Shown: positions 1-9,086 of the stretch, piece after piece
How the letters are laid out: each line of letters opens with the position of its first letter
How positions within the stretch are numbered: position 1 is the first letter of the stretch
Source of the DNA: Cellulomonas sp. C5510
GTDB lineage: Bacteria; Actinomycetota; Actinomycetes; Actinomycetales; Cellulomonadaceae
Direction of reading: 5' to 3'
DNA: 64,000 bases
Assembly (NCBI RefSeq): GCF_019797765.1
Contig: NZ_CP081862.1
Span: 3,286,001 to 3,350,000, forward strand
Program-made: the position numbers and the translations under genes
Notes under the pieces: generated by a model
Told to the model about the DNA's origin: nothing
Seen by the model: the letters and a program-made list of their open reading frames with translations, nothing else
Database searches by the model: none

Positions 1-2277
1 GTCTCCGACGGAGTCCAGCGCGGTGCCGAGGCCGAACCAGCCGGCGAGGTTCGTGCGGGCCTGCGACCAGGAGAACACCCACGGGATCGCCCGGAGGTCG
101 TCCAGCGACTCCACCGACAGCCCGCGCCGCGCGGGGCGGGAGCCGATGGGCAGCAGGCCGATCTCCTCGAGCGGCGTCACCTGGGCGAACCACTGCGGGA
201 AGCCCGGGGCACGGACCAGCTCGTAGAACCGCGTGCGGGACGACGAGTCGAGCGCGGCCGCCAGGTCGGCGAACCGACCCGTCGCGGCGGCGTTGCGCTG
301 CTCGGTCGACGGGGCCCCCGCCAGGAGGGTCGCCGCGGCGACCTGCTCGATGTGCCGCGCGCCGATCACCGGGTTGCCGTAGCGCGCGAAGATGACCTCG
401 CCCTGCTCGGTGAGCTTGAACCGGCCGTCCACGGAGCCCGGCGGCTGCGCGAGCACGGCGCGGTTCGCGGGGCCGCCACCACGCCCGAGGGCGCCGCCGC
501 GGCCGTGGAACAGCGTGAGCCGCAGCCCGTTGCGCTGGCCCCACTGCGCGATCCGGCTCTGCGCCACGTCGAGCGCGAGGGTCGCGGCCACGGGCCCGAC
601 GTCCTTGGAGGAGTCGGAGTAGCCGAGCATCACCTCGACGTGCCGGCCGTTCTGCTCGAGCCGCGCCTGCACGGCCGGGAGGGTGAGCATCTCCTCGAGG
701 ATGTCCACGCTGGCCTCGAGGTCCGCGAACGTCTCGAACAGCGGGATCGCGTCGATGACCGGCCGGGTGTCCGGGTCCGGGAACACCAGCTCGGCCAGCT
801 GGTACACGGCGGCCAGGTGCTCGGGCGCCTGCGTGAACGACACGATGTACCGGCGGGCCGCCGCGACGCCGTAGCGCCGCTGCACCGCGCCGATGGCGCG
901 GTAGGTGTCGAGCACCTCGACCGTGCGGGGCTGCAGCTCCCCGTCCAGGCCGTTCTCGGCGATGTCCGCGAGCGCCGCCGCGTGCACCTGCGAGTGCTGC
1001 CGCACCTCGAGCTCCGCCAGGTGGAACCCGAAGGTCTGCACCTGCCACACGAGGCGCTGCAGGTCCCCGTACGCCGCGCGCTCGGCACCGGCCGCGAGCA
1101 GCGACTGCTGCACCACGTCGAGGTCCGCGAGCAGCTCCTCCGGGCCGGCGTACGACAGGTCGGCGTCGCGGCGGCGGGTCGCGGCGACACGCTCGGCGAT
1201 CATGCGCAGCGCGCGGCGGTGCGGCTGGTCGCGGACCTCGTTCGCGGCCTTGGCGGCAGCCGTCTCGGACAGGTCGCGCTGCCGGTGCCAGAGCGCGGTG
1301 AGCTCCGGGGAGGCCGGCGTGCCGGTCGCGTCGAGCGTGAGCTTGGCGGAGATCCGGCGTGCGGACTCCTCGAGCGCCCCGAGCACGTGCTCGTTCGCGA
1401 GCGCGGCGGCGGCCCGCGTCACCTCGGCGGTGACGTTGGGGTTGCCGTCCCGGTCCCCGCCGATCCACGACCCGAGTCGCACGAACGGGCGCACGGCGGG
1501 CTCCTGGCGGCCGGCCCCGGGGCCGCTCAGCCAGTCGTCGAGCCGGCGGTAGACGGTCGGGAACGTCTCGAACAGCGTGGTGTCGAAGATGTTCATGACC
1601 GTGCGGACCTCGTCGAGCACCGTCGGCTTCTGGGTCCGCAGCGGCGACGTGCGCCAGAGCGTGTCGATCTCCTCGAGGACGCGGCGGTCGTTCTCGGCGC
1701 GCGACGTGCCGCCCGCGGCGAGGGCGTCCCGCTCGGCCAGCAGGTCGGAGATGCGGCGGATCGCCCGGGACACCGAACGCCGGCGGGCCTCCGTCGGGTG
1801 GGCCGTCAGCACCGGGCGGAACTCGAGCTCCTGGAGCCGGCGCAGCGCCTCGTCGCGCCCGACCTCCTGGGCCAGGGCGTCGATGGCGGCCGGCAGGGAG
1901 TCGTCCTGCATGAGCTCGCCGGCGGGCAGCTCGGCCTCGCGGTCGCGCAGCACGCGGACGCGGTGGTGCTCCTCGGCCAGGTTCGCCAGGTGGAAGTAGC
2001 AGGTGAACGCGCGGGCCACCTGCTGGGCGCGTTCGATGCTGAACGACGCGACGAGCTCCTCGGCCTCGGCGAGCGCGGACAGGTCCTGCTCGTCGTGGGC
2101 GCGGATGGTCAGGGAGCGCACGCGCTCCACGTCGTCGAACAGGTCGTCGCCGCCGGACTCCCGGATGACGCGGCCGAGGAACTCGCCGAGCATCCGGACG
2201 TCGTTGCGCAGCGGGTCGGGGACCTCGTGGCGCGCGAGGCCACGGCGGGCCTCGAGCGAGGGCTGGGGGTCGGTCAC
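1..2277 (-). CDS. ppc: phosphoenolpyruvate carboxylase, C-terminus beyond window
   Basis: Carboxylates phosphoenolpyruvate with bicarbonate to oxaloacetate, an anaplerotic cytosolic step feeding the TCA cycle. Translation of the minus strand from the GTG at 2277 gives 759 codons, open at the window edge. Family members have about 900 residues, so roughly 140 C-terminal residues are missing. Both diagnostic catalytic regions are visible: VLTAHPTEARRR with the catalytic His (near 1820), and FHGRGGALGRGGGP, the mobile glycine-rich loop (near 500). The TARTNLAGWFG-type stretch near the edge also fits. The gene is divergent from transketolase, with a 212 bp shared spacer. No frameshift is seen. 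Confidence 0.97.
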   Translation of the reverse strand, partial: MTDPQPSLEARRGLARHEVPDPLRNDVRMLGEFLGRVIRESGGDDLFDDVERVRSLTIRAHDEQDLSALAEAEELVASFSIERAQQVARAFTCYFHLANLAEEHHRVRVLRDREAELPAGELMQDDSLPAAIDALAQEVGRDEALRRLQELEFRPVLTAHPTEARRRSVSRAIRRISDLLAERDALAAGGTSRAENDRRVLEEIDTLWRTSPLRTQKPTVLDEVRTVMNIFDTTLFETFPTVYRRLDDWLSGPGAGRQEPAVRPFVRLGSWIGGDRDGNPNVTAEVTRAAAALANEHVLGALEESARRISAKLTLDATGTPASPELTALWHRQRDLSETAAAKAANEVRDQPHRRALRMIAERVAATRRRDADLSYAGPEELLADLDVVQQSLLAAGAERAAYGDLQRLVWQVQTFGFHLAELEVRQHSQVHAAALADIAENGLDGELQPRTVEVLDTYRAIGAVQRRYGVAAARRYIVSFTQAPEHLAAVYQLAELVFPDPDTRPVIDAIPLFETFADLEASVDILEEMLTLPAVQARLEQNGRHVEVMLGYSDSSKDVGPVAATLALDVAQSRIAQWGQRNGLRLTLFHGRGGALGRGGGPANRAVLAQPPGSVDGRFKLTEQGEVIFARYGNPVIGARHIEQVAAATLLAGAPSTEQRNAAATGRFADLAAALDSSSRTRFYELVRAPGFPQWFAQVTPLEEIGLLPIGSRPARRGLSVESLDDLRAIPWVFSWSQARTNLAGWFGLGTALDSVGD

Positions 2278-2489
2278 GGGTCAAGAGTAGGTCAACCGTC
2301 CGACGCCCGAGACGGCTGTCCGCCAGGCGACCACCTGTCCCGGTGGACGGACGTCCCGCGCCCGTGTCCTGCGGGATGCGCCCGGGAGTCTAGGCTCGGA
2401 CCAGTGCCCGCGACCGGCCGCTGCCCTGCGGTCGGCGGGCCTGAACCCCCGATGCCCCGGGCCGCCGGTCCGGGCGGAAAAGAGGTGCG
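2278..2489. promoter_or_regulatory. divergent promoter region between ppc and tkt
   Basis: This 212 bp spacer must hold both promoters of the divergent pair. A TAGGCT hexamer at 2391-2396 could be a -10 box for tkt, but no convincing -35 lies at standard spacing. AGAGG at 2481-2485 serves as ribosome binding site for the tkt GTG. No open frame with good codon use was seen. Confidence 0.45.
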
Positions 2490-4655
2490 GTGAACGCGAA
2501 GGCTCCCCTCGCCCAGACGGTCGGCTGGACCGAGCTGGACCACAAGGCTGTGGACACGGTGCGCGTGCTCGCGGCGGACGCGGTCGAGAAGGTCGGCAAC
2601 GGCCACCCCGGGACGGCGATCAGCCTGGCCCCGGCGGCCTACCTGCTCTACCAGAACGTCATGCGGCACGACCCCGCGGACCCCCAGTGGCTGGGCCGGG
2701 ACCGGTTCGTCCTGTCGGCGGGCCACTCGTCGCTGACGCAGTACATCCAGCTCTACCTCGCCGGGTTCGGCCTGGAGCTCGAGGACATCGAGGCGCTGCG
2801 GACCTGGGGCTCCAAGACCCCCGGGCACCCCGAGTACAAGCACACGAAGGGCGTCGAGATCACCACCGGGCCGCTCGGCCAGGGCATCTCGTCCGCCGTC
2901 GGCTTCGCGATGGCCGCCCGCCGCGAGCGCGGCCTGCTCGACCCCGAGGCGGCGCCCGGCACCAGCCCGTTCGACCACTTCGTCTACACGATCTGCTCCG
3001 ACGGCGACCTGCAGGAGGGCGTGTCCTCCGAGGCGTCGTCGATCGCCGGCACGCAGAAGCTCGGCAACCTCATCGCGATCTGGGACGACAACCACATCTC
3101 GATCGAGGGCGACACCGAGATCGCGTTCACCGAGGACGTCCTCAAGCGGTACGAGGCCTACGGCTGGCACGTGCAGATGGTCGACTGGACCGAGGGCGGC
3201 GAGTACACGGAGAACGTGGACGCGCTGCACGCCGCGATCGAGGCCGCCAAGGCCGTCACCGACCGCCCGTCGTTCATCGGCCTGCGGACGATCATCGCCT
3301 GGCCGTCGCCGACCAAGCAGAACACCCACGGCTCGCACGGCTCCAAGCTGGGCACCGACGAGGTCCGCGGCCTCAAGGAGGTCCTCGGCTTCGACCCCGA
3401 GAAGTCCTTCGACGTGGCGCCCGAGGTCATCGCGCACACCCGCAAGGCCCTGGAGCGCGGCGCCGCCGCCAAGGCCGAGTGGACGAAGGGCTTCGACGCC
3501 TGGCGCGCGGCGAACCCGGAGCGCGCCGAGCTGCTCGAGCGCCTGCGTGCCGGGAAGCTGCCCGCCGGATGGGCCGACGCGCTGCCGACGTTCCCCGCCG
3601 GCAAGGCCGTCGCCACCCGCGCCGCCTCCGGCGAGGTGCTGTCCGCCCTCGCGCCGGTGCTGCCCGAGCTCTGGGGCGGCTCCGCCGACCTCGCCGGCTC
3701 GAACAACACCACCATGAAGGGTGAGCCGTCCTTCATCCCCGCCGAGCGGTCCACGCACGAGTTCGCCGGCAACGAGTACGGCCGCACGCTGCACTTCGGC
3801 ATCCGCGAGCACGGCATGGGCGCGATCCTGTCGGGCATCGCCCTGCACGGCCTGACGCGCGCGTACGGCGGGACGTTCTTCACGTTCTCCGACTACATGC
3901 GCGGGGCGGTGCGCCTGGCGTCGCTCATGGGCGTGCCGGCGATCTACGTGTGGACGCACGACTCGATCGGCCTCGGCGAGGACGGCCCGACCCACCAGCC
4001 GGTCGAGCACCTCACCGCCGTCCGGGCCATCCCGGGCCTCGCGGTCGTCCGGCCCGCCGACGCCAACGAGACGGCGCAGGCGTGGAAGGCGATCCTCGAG
4101 CGCACCGACGGTCCGGCCGCGCTCATCCTCACCCGCCAGAACGTCCCGACGTTCCCCCGCGGCGAGGACGGCTTCGCGTCCGCCGAGGGCGTGGCCCGCG
4201 GTGCGTACACGCTGCTCGAGGCGTCCACCGGTACGCCGGAGGTCATCCTCATCGGGACCGGCTCCGAGGTGCAGCTGGCCGTCGCGGCCCGCGAGACCCT
4301 CGAGGCCGCCGGCGTCCCGACGCGCGTCGTGTCGGCCCCGTCGCTCGAGTGGTTCGCGGAGCAGGACGAGGCGTACCGCGAGTCGGTCCTGCCGTCGTCC
4401 GTCCGGGCCCGGGTGTCCGTCGAGGCCGGCATCGCGCTGTCCTGGTGGAAGATCCTCGGCGACGCCGGCCGCGCCGTCTCGCTGGAGCACTACGGCGCCT
4501 CCGCGGCGTACGAGACGCTCTACGAGGAGTTCGGCATCACGGCGGACGCCGTGGTCGCCGCCGCGCACGAGTCGATCGCGGCGGCCCGCGGCGACTCGGC
4601 CCCGGCGTCGGACGCGGGCGCCCCGTCGGAGAGCGGCACGGGCGACCAGCTCTGA
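2490..4655 (+). CDS. tkt: transketolase
   Basis: Thiamine-diphosphate enzyme of the non-oxidative pentose phosphate pathway; it moves two-carbon units between ketose donors and aldose acceptors in the cytosol. The 721-residue length is normal for bacterial enzymes. The N-terminal ThDP domain has GNGHPG (near residues 38-43) and the G-D-G of SDGDLQEG, followed by the metal-binding N of DDNHIS. The central domain has IREHGMG with the conserved Glu, and THDSIGLGEDGPTHQP. The C-terminal transketolase domain is complete. GTG 2490 was chosen because AGAGG precedes it and it gives the usual N-terminus. A hairpin terminator follows at 4676, so the gene appears monocistronic. Confidence 0.98.
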   Translation: MNAKAPLAQTVGWTELDHKAVDTVRVLAADAVEKVGNGHPGTAISLAPAAYLLYQNVMRHDPADPQWLGRDRFVLSAGHSSLTQYIQLYLAGFGLELEDIEALRTWGSKTPGHPEYKHTKGVEITTGPLGQGISSAVGFAMAARRERGLLDPEAAPGTSPFDHFVYTICSDGDLQEGVSSEASSIAGTQKLGNLIAIWDDNHISIEGDTEIAFTEDVLKRYEAYGWHVQMVDWTEGGEYTENVDALHAAIEAAKAVTDRPSFIGLRTIIAWPSPTKQNTHGSHGSKLGTDEVRGLKEVLGFDPEKSFDVAPEVIAHTRKALERGAAAKAEWTKGFDAWRAANPERAELLERLRAGKLPAGWADALPTFPAGKAVATRAASGEVLSALAPVLPELWGGSADLAGSNNTTMKGEPSFIPAERSTHEFAGNEYGRTLHFGIREHGMGAILSGIALHGLTRAYGGTFFTFSDYMRGAVRLASLMGVPAIYVWTHDSIGLGEDGPTHQPVEHLTAVRAIPGLAVVRPADANETAQAWKAILERTDGPAALILTRQNVPTFPRGEDGFASAEGVARGAYTLLEASTGTPEVILIGTGSEVQLAVAARETLEAAGVPTRVVSAPSLEWFAEQDEAYRESVLPSSVRARVSVEAGIALSWWKILGDAGRAVSLEHYGASAAYETLYEEFGITADAVVAAAHESIAAARGDSAPASDAGAPSESGTGDQL

Positions 4656-4675
4656 CCCGCACGCGCTGACACCAC

Positions 4676-4710
4676 GACGGCCGGGCACCCCCTGCGGGTG
4701 CCCGGCCGTC
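4676..4710 (+). terminator. terminator after tkt
   Basis: A perfect 15 bp stem (4676-4690 with 4696-4710) closes a 5-base loop 20 bases after the tkt stop. There is no U-tract, as is usual for actinobacterial intrinsic terminators. Confidence 0.8.
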
Positions 4711-4751
4711 GCGCGTCCACCCGGGGTCCCACGTTCGCCGGCCCGCCCCGC

Positions 4752-4891
4752 CCCCGTCCCCCTCTCTCCGTTCGGAGGCTCCCACCGGTACCGGAGAGTC
4801 CCGCGCGGGATCGGAGACCTCGCCGGACACCTCCGATCCCGCGCGCACCCCTCCGAGCACGTTCGGAGTCTCCGAACGGGGAGAGACGGGG
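4752..4891 (+). repeat. nested palindromic intergenic repeat, copy A
   Basis: About 140 bp between tkt and nrdI. The outer arms 4767-4782 and 4865-4882 are near-perfect inverted repeats around TCGGAGGCTCC. An inner hairpin pairs 4802-4816 with 4831-4845 (15 bp, perfect). The same layout and shared words (GGAGGCTCC, CTCCGAGCAC) recur in copy C (50569-50697, same direction) and copy B (48481-48598, reverse complement). No coding frame fits. It could be a MITE or REP-type element; no transposase is linked. Confidence 0.75.
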
Positions 4892-4994
4892 GCGCGGGGG
4901 GCACGGGTGCGCCGGCGGGGCGGCGCACGGCGCGGTGGGCGGCGGGACCTTGGTCCCCCGGGCGGGGCGGGGTGGGCGCGGGAGGGTCGGGAGG

Positions 4995-5435
4995 GTGAGC
5001 GCGCGGCAGACCCCCGTCTACTTCTACTCCAGCAAGTCCGGGCTGGTGCGGTCGTTCGCGGAGCGGCTCGGGCGGCCCGTGTTCGACCTGTCCGAGCGCG
5101 AGCACCGGCTGAGCGAGGCCGACGGCCCGTGGGTGCTGCTGACGCCCTCGTACAAGACGGGCAACGACCGGAACGACACGATCCCCGAGGCGGTGCGCCG
5201 GTTCCTGCGCTCGCCCGTCAACCGCCGGCGGATGGTCGGCGTCATGGGCTCCGGCAACCGGAACTTCGGCCGGCACTACCAGATGGCCGCGCGCCAGATC
5301 GCGGCGCGGTCGGGCCGGCCCGTGCTGTTCGAGTTCGAGATCGCGGGCACCCCCTGGGACGTCGAGGAGTGCCGGCGCATCCTCGCGGAGCTGGACGAGG
5401 CCCTCGCGCGCGACGGCGGCACCCCCGCCGCCTGA
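4995..5435 (+). CDS. nrdI: NrdI flavodoxin-like protein of class Ib ribonucleotide reductase
   Basis: NrdI is a small FMN protein that supplies oxidant for building the dimanganese-tyrosyl cofactor of NrdF. The 146-residue product has the family marks: VYFYSSKSG at the N-terminus (phosphate-binding loop), VLLTPSYKTG, GVMGSGNRNFG (the most diagnostic block) and FEIAGTPWDVE at the C-terminus. The start is GTG 4995, directly after GGGAGG. The usual partners nrdH, nrdE and nrdF are not adjacent; the neighbours are tkt and a LigD-type polymerase domain. The family assignment is strong. Its partner genes must lie elsewhere in the genome, if they exist. Confidence 0.9.
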   Translation: MSARQTPVYFYSSKSGLVRSFAERLGRPVFDLSEREHRLSEADGPWVLLTPSYKTGNDRNDTIPEAVRRFLRSPVNRRRMVGVMGSGNRNFGRHYQMAARQIAARSGRPVLFEFEIAGTPWDVEECRRILAELDEALARDGGTPAA

Positions 5436-5522
5436 CCTCGCCGCACCCGCGGGGGCGTGCCGGCACGCACGCGCAGGGCGCGCACGGGTGCGCGTGTCGG
5501 GGGTGCGCCCTACCGTGAGCGG

Positions 5523-6650
5523 ATGAGCCCCTCGAAGGTGCCGGCCGAGGAGATCGACGTCCGCGGGCGCACCGTGCGGGTCTCGAACCCGGACAAGGTG
5601 TACTTCCCCGACCGCGGCCTGACCAAGCTGGACGTCGTGCGGTACTTCCTGTCCGTCGGCGACGGGATCCTCGGCGCGCTGCGGGACCGCCCGACGACAC
5701 TCGAGCGGTGGCCCCGCGGCTGGTTCGAGGGCGCACGCCTGTCGACCCGGGCGGACAGCAGGGGCGACGCGTTCTTCCAGAAGCGCGTCCCGCAGGGCGC
5801 ACCGGACTACGTCGAGTCGACGACGATCACGTTCCCGTCCGGGCGCACGGCCGACGAGGTGACGCCGACGGAGCTCGCGGTCGTCGCGTGGGCGGCGAAC
5901 CTCGGCACGCTGACGTTCCACCCGTGGCCGGTGACGCGCGCCGACGTCGAGGCGCCCGACCAGCTGCGCATCGACCTCGACCCCCAGCCCGGCACCTCGT
6001 TCGACGACGCCGCCCGGGTCGCGCCGCACGTGCGGGAGGTGCTGGCCGAGCACGGCCTGACCGGCTTCCCGAAGACGTCCGGGGGGCGGGGCATCCACAT
6101 CTTCGTGCCGATCGAGCCCCGCTGGTCGTTCACGCAGTGCCGCCGCGCCGTCATCGCGCTGGGCCGGGAGCTGGAGCGGCGGCTGCCCGGCCAGGTCACC
6201 ACGCGGTGGTGGAAGGAGGAGCGCGGCGAGGCGATCTTCGTGGACTACAACCAGATGGCCCGCGACCGCACGATCGCGTCGGCGTACTCGGTGCGGCCGA
6301 ACCGCCGGGCGACGGTGTCGGCGCCGCTGCGCTGGGAGGAGGTCCCGGACGTGCACCCCGACGACTTCGACGTGACGACGGTGCCGGCCCGGTTCGCGGC
6401 TGTCGGCGACCTGTTCGCGCCGCTCGTCGCCCGGACGTCACCGGCGCCCGGGACCGAGGACGTCCCGGCCGGGTCCCTCGACGGGCTGCTCGAGCTGGCG
6501 GCGCGCGACGAGCGGGACCACGACCTGGGCGACCTGCCGTACCCGCCGGAGTACCCGAAGATGCCGGGCGAGCCGAAGCGGGTGCAGCCGAGCAGGGACC
6601 GCGACCGGCCCCGGGACGCCGCCGACCACGCGGACGACGCGGACGGCTGA
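5523..6650 (+). CDS. stand-alone LigD-type polymerase domain (archaeo-eukaryotic primase family)
   Basis: Belongs to the polymerase/primase module of the NHEJ protein LigD, which fills in and adds ribonucleotides at DNA double-strand breaks. The 375-residue protein contains only this module: the N-terminal NPDKVYFPDRGLTK block, FFQKRVPQGAPDYVE, the metal-binding aspartates in RIDLDPQPGTSF (about residue 150), TSGGRGIHIFVP, and DYNQMARDRTIASAYSVRP. No ligase or 3'-phosphoesterase domain is present, and no ku gene is nearby. The start is ATG 5523. The C-terminal 40 residues are charged and probably disordered. Actinobacteria often carry such split versions; the partner ligase is not visible here. 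Confidence 0.9.
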   Translation: MSPSKVPAEEIDVRGRTVRVSNPDKVYFPDRGLTKLDVVRYFLSVGDGILGALRDRPTTLERWPRGWFEGARLSTRADSRGDAFFQKRVPQGAPDYVESTTITFPSGRTADEVTPTELAVVAWAANLGTLTFHPWPVTRADVEAPDQLRIDLDPQPGTSFDDAARVAPHVREVLAEHGLTGFPKTSGGRGIHIFVPIEPRWSFTQCRRAVIALGRELERRLPGQVTTRWWKEERGEAIFVDYNQMARDRTIASAYSVRPNRRATVSAPLRWEEVPDVHPDDFDVTTVPARFAAVGDLFAPLVARTSPAPGTEDVPAGSLDGLLELAARDERDHDLGDLPYPPEYPKMPGEPKRVQPSRDRDRPRDAADHADDADG

Positions 6651-6975
6651 CCCCGAGCACCGCACCGGCGCCGCCGGCATGCGGGAACTCGCCGACCCCG
6701 GCGGACGCTCACCCCTGCTTCTCGCTCCTGGAGTCGCGCGCGCGGAACCAGCGGGTGCCCGCCGTGTGGATCAGCGCCCGCGCGCCGAAGCTGGGTTGGT
6801 GCTGGGACCGCACCCCGCACACGTGGCTGGGGGCGGCGTCCGCGGGTGGGCGGGCGTCCGCCGGCTGACGGGCCGCCGCGGTCGCACCGCCCGCGCACCG
6901 ACGCACGCCCCCGGCTGCCACGCCCCGGCGCGGCGCCACTGCCGCCCGGGTGGGCCGCGGCACTAGGTTGCGGGC
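6651..6975. other. 325 bp spacer without a confident gene
   Basis: No ribosome binding site-linked gene was found. On the minus strand, 6709-6822 reads as a 37-codon frame from GTG with almost all third positions G or C, ending in HTAGTRWFRARDSRSEKQG. It may be a very small gene, the 3' stub of a lost gene, or chance in a GC-rich region. Confidence 0.4.
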
Positions 6976-8109
6976 ATGTCGGCCGACTCGTTCACCGACG
7001 GCAGCGTGGTCGCCGTCGTCCTGGCGCTGCGCCTCGCGGTCCCGCTGCTCATCCCCCGCTTCCCGCTGCCGGCGCTGCTGGCGTCGCTCGTGGTCGACGG
7101 CGTGGACGGCGGCATCCTGTCGGCGCTGACGGACGTCGGGGTCGACTGGTACCAGTCGTTCGACAAGGCCCTCGACGTCTACTACCTCGCGATCACGTAC
7201 CTGGCGGTGCGGCGGAACTGGCCCGACCGGTTCTCCGTCGCCGTGGTCGCGGCTCTCTGGTACTACCGGCTGGTGGGCGTGCTGGCGTTCGAGCTCACCG
7301 GGGCGCGCTGGCTGCTCCTGGTGTTCCCGAACACGTTCGAGTACGTCGTGATCGCCGTCGAGGCCGTCCGGACCCGCTGGAACCCGCTGCGGATCAGCCG
7401 GCGGGCGCTGGTGGTGACCGCGGCGGTGGTCTGGGTCGTCATCAAGCTGCCGCAGGAGTGGTGGATCCACGTCGCGCAGCTGGACGCCACGGACGAGTTC
7501 GCTCGGGTGGTCCTCGGCGTCGACCCGACGGACGGCTGGGCTGCGGGGTTCCGGAACCGGCCGTGGGTCGCGGCGGTGCTGGTGCTGCTGGCCGTGGCGG
7601 TCGTCCTGGCCGTGCGGTGGGGGTGGCCGCGGCTGCCGCGCCCGGACTGGCCGTGGCGGTTCGACGCGGACGCCGTGAGCGCGGCGATCGGCTGGGTGCC
7701 CGCCGGGAGCCCCGCCCGCGTCCGCACGGACCGCGGGTGGCCGCTCGCCGAGAAGGTCGTGCTGACCGCCCTGCTCACCGTGATCCTCGTGGAGGTCTAC
7801 CCGGGGCCGGAGCCGCGCCCGACGCAGGTGGTCCTCGTCGTGGCGCTCGTCGTGCTCGCGAACGCCGCCCTCGTGGCCCGCACGGGCGGCCCCGGTCGGG
7901 GACCCGTGACGACGGCGGTGGTCTCGTTGGTCGTGAACGCCGCCGCCCTGGTGCTGCTGACGGCCCTGGTCGGCGGGCGGCGCGGCATCCTGTCGACCGC
8001 GGACGTGCTGTTCTTCGCGTACGTCATCACGCTGGTCGTGGTGCTCAGCGACCGGTACGTGGTGCGGCGCGCGGAGCGCGAGGTCCTGGGAGCAGCATCG
8101 GGACCGTGA
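6976..8109 (+). CDS. polytopic membrane protein of unknown function
   Basis: A 377-residue integral membrane protein with about eight to nine hydrophobic segments. They include one near the N-terminus, a pair around residues 85-125, one near 155-168, one near 200-215, and four in the last 120 residues (after LAEKVVLTALLT). The region between about residues 218 and 255 is Trp/Pro/Arg-rich and probably cytoplasmic. I do not recognise a family motif, and no catalytic pattern is obvious. The start is ATG 6976; the ribosome binding site is weak. It stands alone between the LigD-type gene and a convergent sulfurtransferase, so context gives no function. Confidence 0.8.
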   Translation: MSADSFTDGSVVAVVLALRLAVPLLIPRFPLPALLASLVVDGVDGGILSALTDVGVDWYQSFDKALDVYYLAITYLAVRRNWPDRFSVAVVAALWYYRLVGVLAFELTGARWLLLVFPNTFEYVVIAVEAVRTRWNPLRISRRALVVTAAVVWVVIKLPQEWWIHVAQLDATDEFARVVLGVDPTDGWAAGFRNRPWVAAVLVLLAVAVVLAVRWGWPRLPRPDWPWRFDADAVSAAIGWVPAGSPARVRTDRGWPLAEKVVLTALLTVILVEVYPGPEPRPTQVVLVVALVVLANAALVARTGGPGRGPVTTAVVSLVVNAAALVLLTALVGGRRGILSTADVLFFAYVITLVVVLSDRYVVRRAEREVLGAASGP

Positions 8110-8148
8110 CCGCCGGCCCGCGTCCCGTGGGACCGTGGCCGGCGGACG

Positions 8149-8994
8149 TCAGCGGGCTGCGGCGTCCTCGCCGGTCGCGACGGGGCGCTCCGGGTCCGCG
8201 GACCACTGCGACCACGACCCCGGGTACAGCACGGGCGTCCGCCCGGCCATCACGAGCGCCGCCGCCTGGTGCGCGGCCGTCACGCCGGACCCGCAGTACA
8301 CCGCCACGTCGCCCTCGGGGACCCCGAGCGCCGCGAACCGGGCCGTCAGGTCGTCCGCGGGCAGGAACCGCCCGTCGGCGCCGAGGTTCTGCGCCGTCGG
8401 CGCGCTGACGGCCCCGGGGATGTGACCCGCGCGCTGGTCGACCGGCTCGACCTCGCCCCGATACCGCTCGGCGGCATGCGCGTCCAGCAGCACGCCCTCG
8501 TCGGCCCACTGCGCCGCGCCGTCGGCGTCGAGCGTCGGCAGGTGCCCCGGGGAGAGCTCGACGTCGCCGGGCTCCACGTCGCGCTCCCCGGTCTCGACGG
8601 CCCCGCCCGCGGCGGTCCAGGCGGCCAGTCCGCCGTCGAGGATCCGCACGTCCTCCACCCCGGCCCAGCGCAGCAGCCACCAGGCCCGGGCCGCCGACAT
8701 CGCGCCGGAGTCGTCGTAGACGACCACGGGCTCACCCGCCCGCAGACCCCACCGCCGGGCCGCTGACTGCAGGTCGGCGACGTCGGGCAGCGGGTGCCGG
8801 CCGGCCGCGGCGCTCGGGGCGGCGGCGAGCTCGGTGTCCAGGTCCACGTACGAGGCGCCGGGGAGGTGGCCCTCGCGGTACGCCCCGATCCCGGGCGGGC
8901 CGCCGAGCGTCCAGCGGACGTCGAGCAGGCGGGGCGGGCGCGGTCCGTCGAGCTCACGGGCGAGGTCGGCGGCGGACACGATGACGTCGGGCAT
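8149..8994 (-). CDS. sseA: sulfurtransferase with two rhodanese domains
   Basis: Transfers sulfane sulfur from thiosulfate or 3-mercaptopyruvate to an acceptor such as cyanide or thiols. The 281-residue protein has an N-terminal inactive rhodanese fold (LLDVRW..., DDSGAMSAARAWWLLRW) and a catalytic C-terminal one. The active-site loop is CGSGVTA (near residues 232-238), where the Cys carries the persulfide. A CGSGVTA-type loop is commoner in thiosulfate/mercaptopyruvate sulfurtransferases of the SseA type; substrate choice cannot be settled from sequence. The start is ATG 8994. It is transcribed towards the upstream membrane-protein gene, with a 39 bp convergent gap. Confidence 0.92.
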   Translation of the reverse strand: MPDVIVSAADLARELDGPRPPRLLDVRWTLGGPPGIGAYREGHLPGASYVDLDTELAAAPSAAAGRHPLPDVADLQSAARRWGLRAGEPVVVYDDSGAMSAARAWWLLRWAGVEDVRILDGGLAAWTAAGGAVETGERDVEPGDVELSPGHLPTLDADGAAQWADEGVLLDAHAAERYRGEVEPVDQRAGHIPGAVSAPTAQNLGADGRFLPADDLTARFAALGVPEGDVAVYCGSGVTAAHQAAALVMAGRTPVLYPGSWSQWSADPERPVATGEDAAAR

Positions 8995-9086
8995 GGCGCC
9001 ACCGTACGTGCGACGAGGGGCAGCCCGGCAAGGGGGTCAGCGCAGCGCGAACAGCGCGTCGCCGGCAGGGGATGCCGGCCGCGCCG

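Noticed and set aside
352..2493. A 713-codon plus-strand frame opposite PEP carboxylase
   Set aside because: The minus strand gives a full set of PEPC motifs. The plus frame is a composition artefact.
2292..6356. A 1,354-codon minus-strand frame across tkt, nrdI and the polymerase-domain gene
   Set aside because: It is antisense to three recognised genes and lacks any domain pattern.
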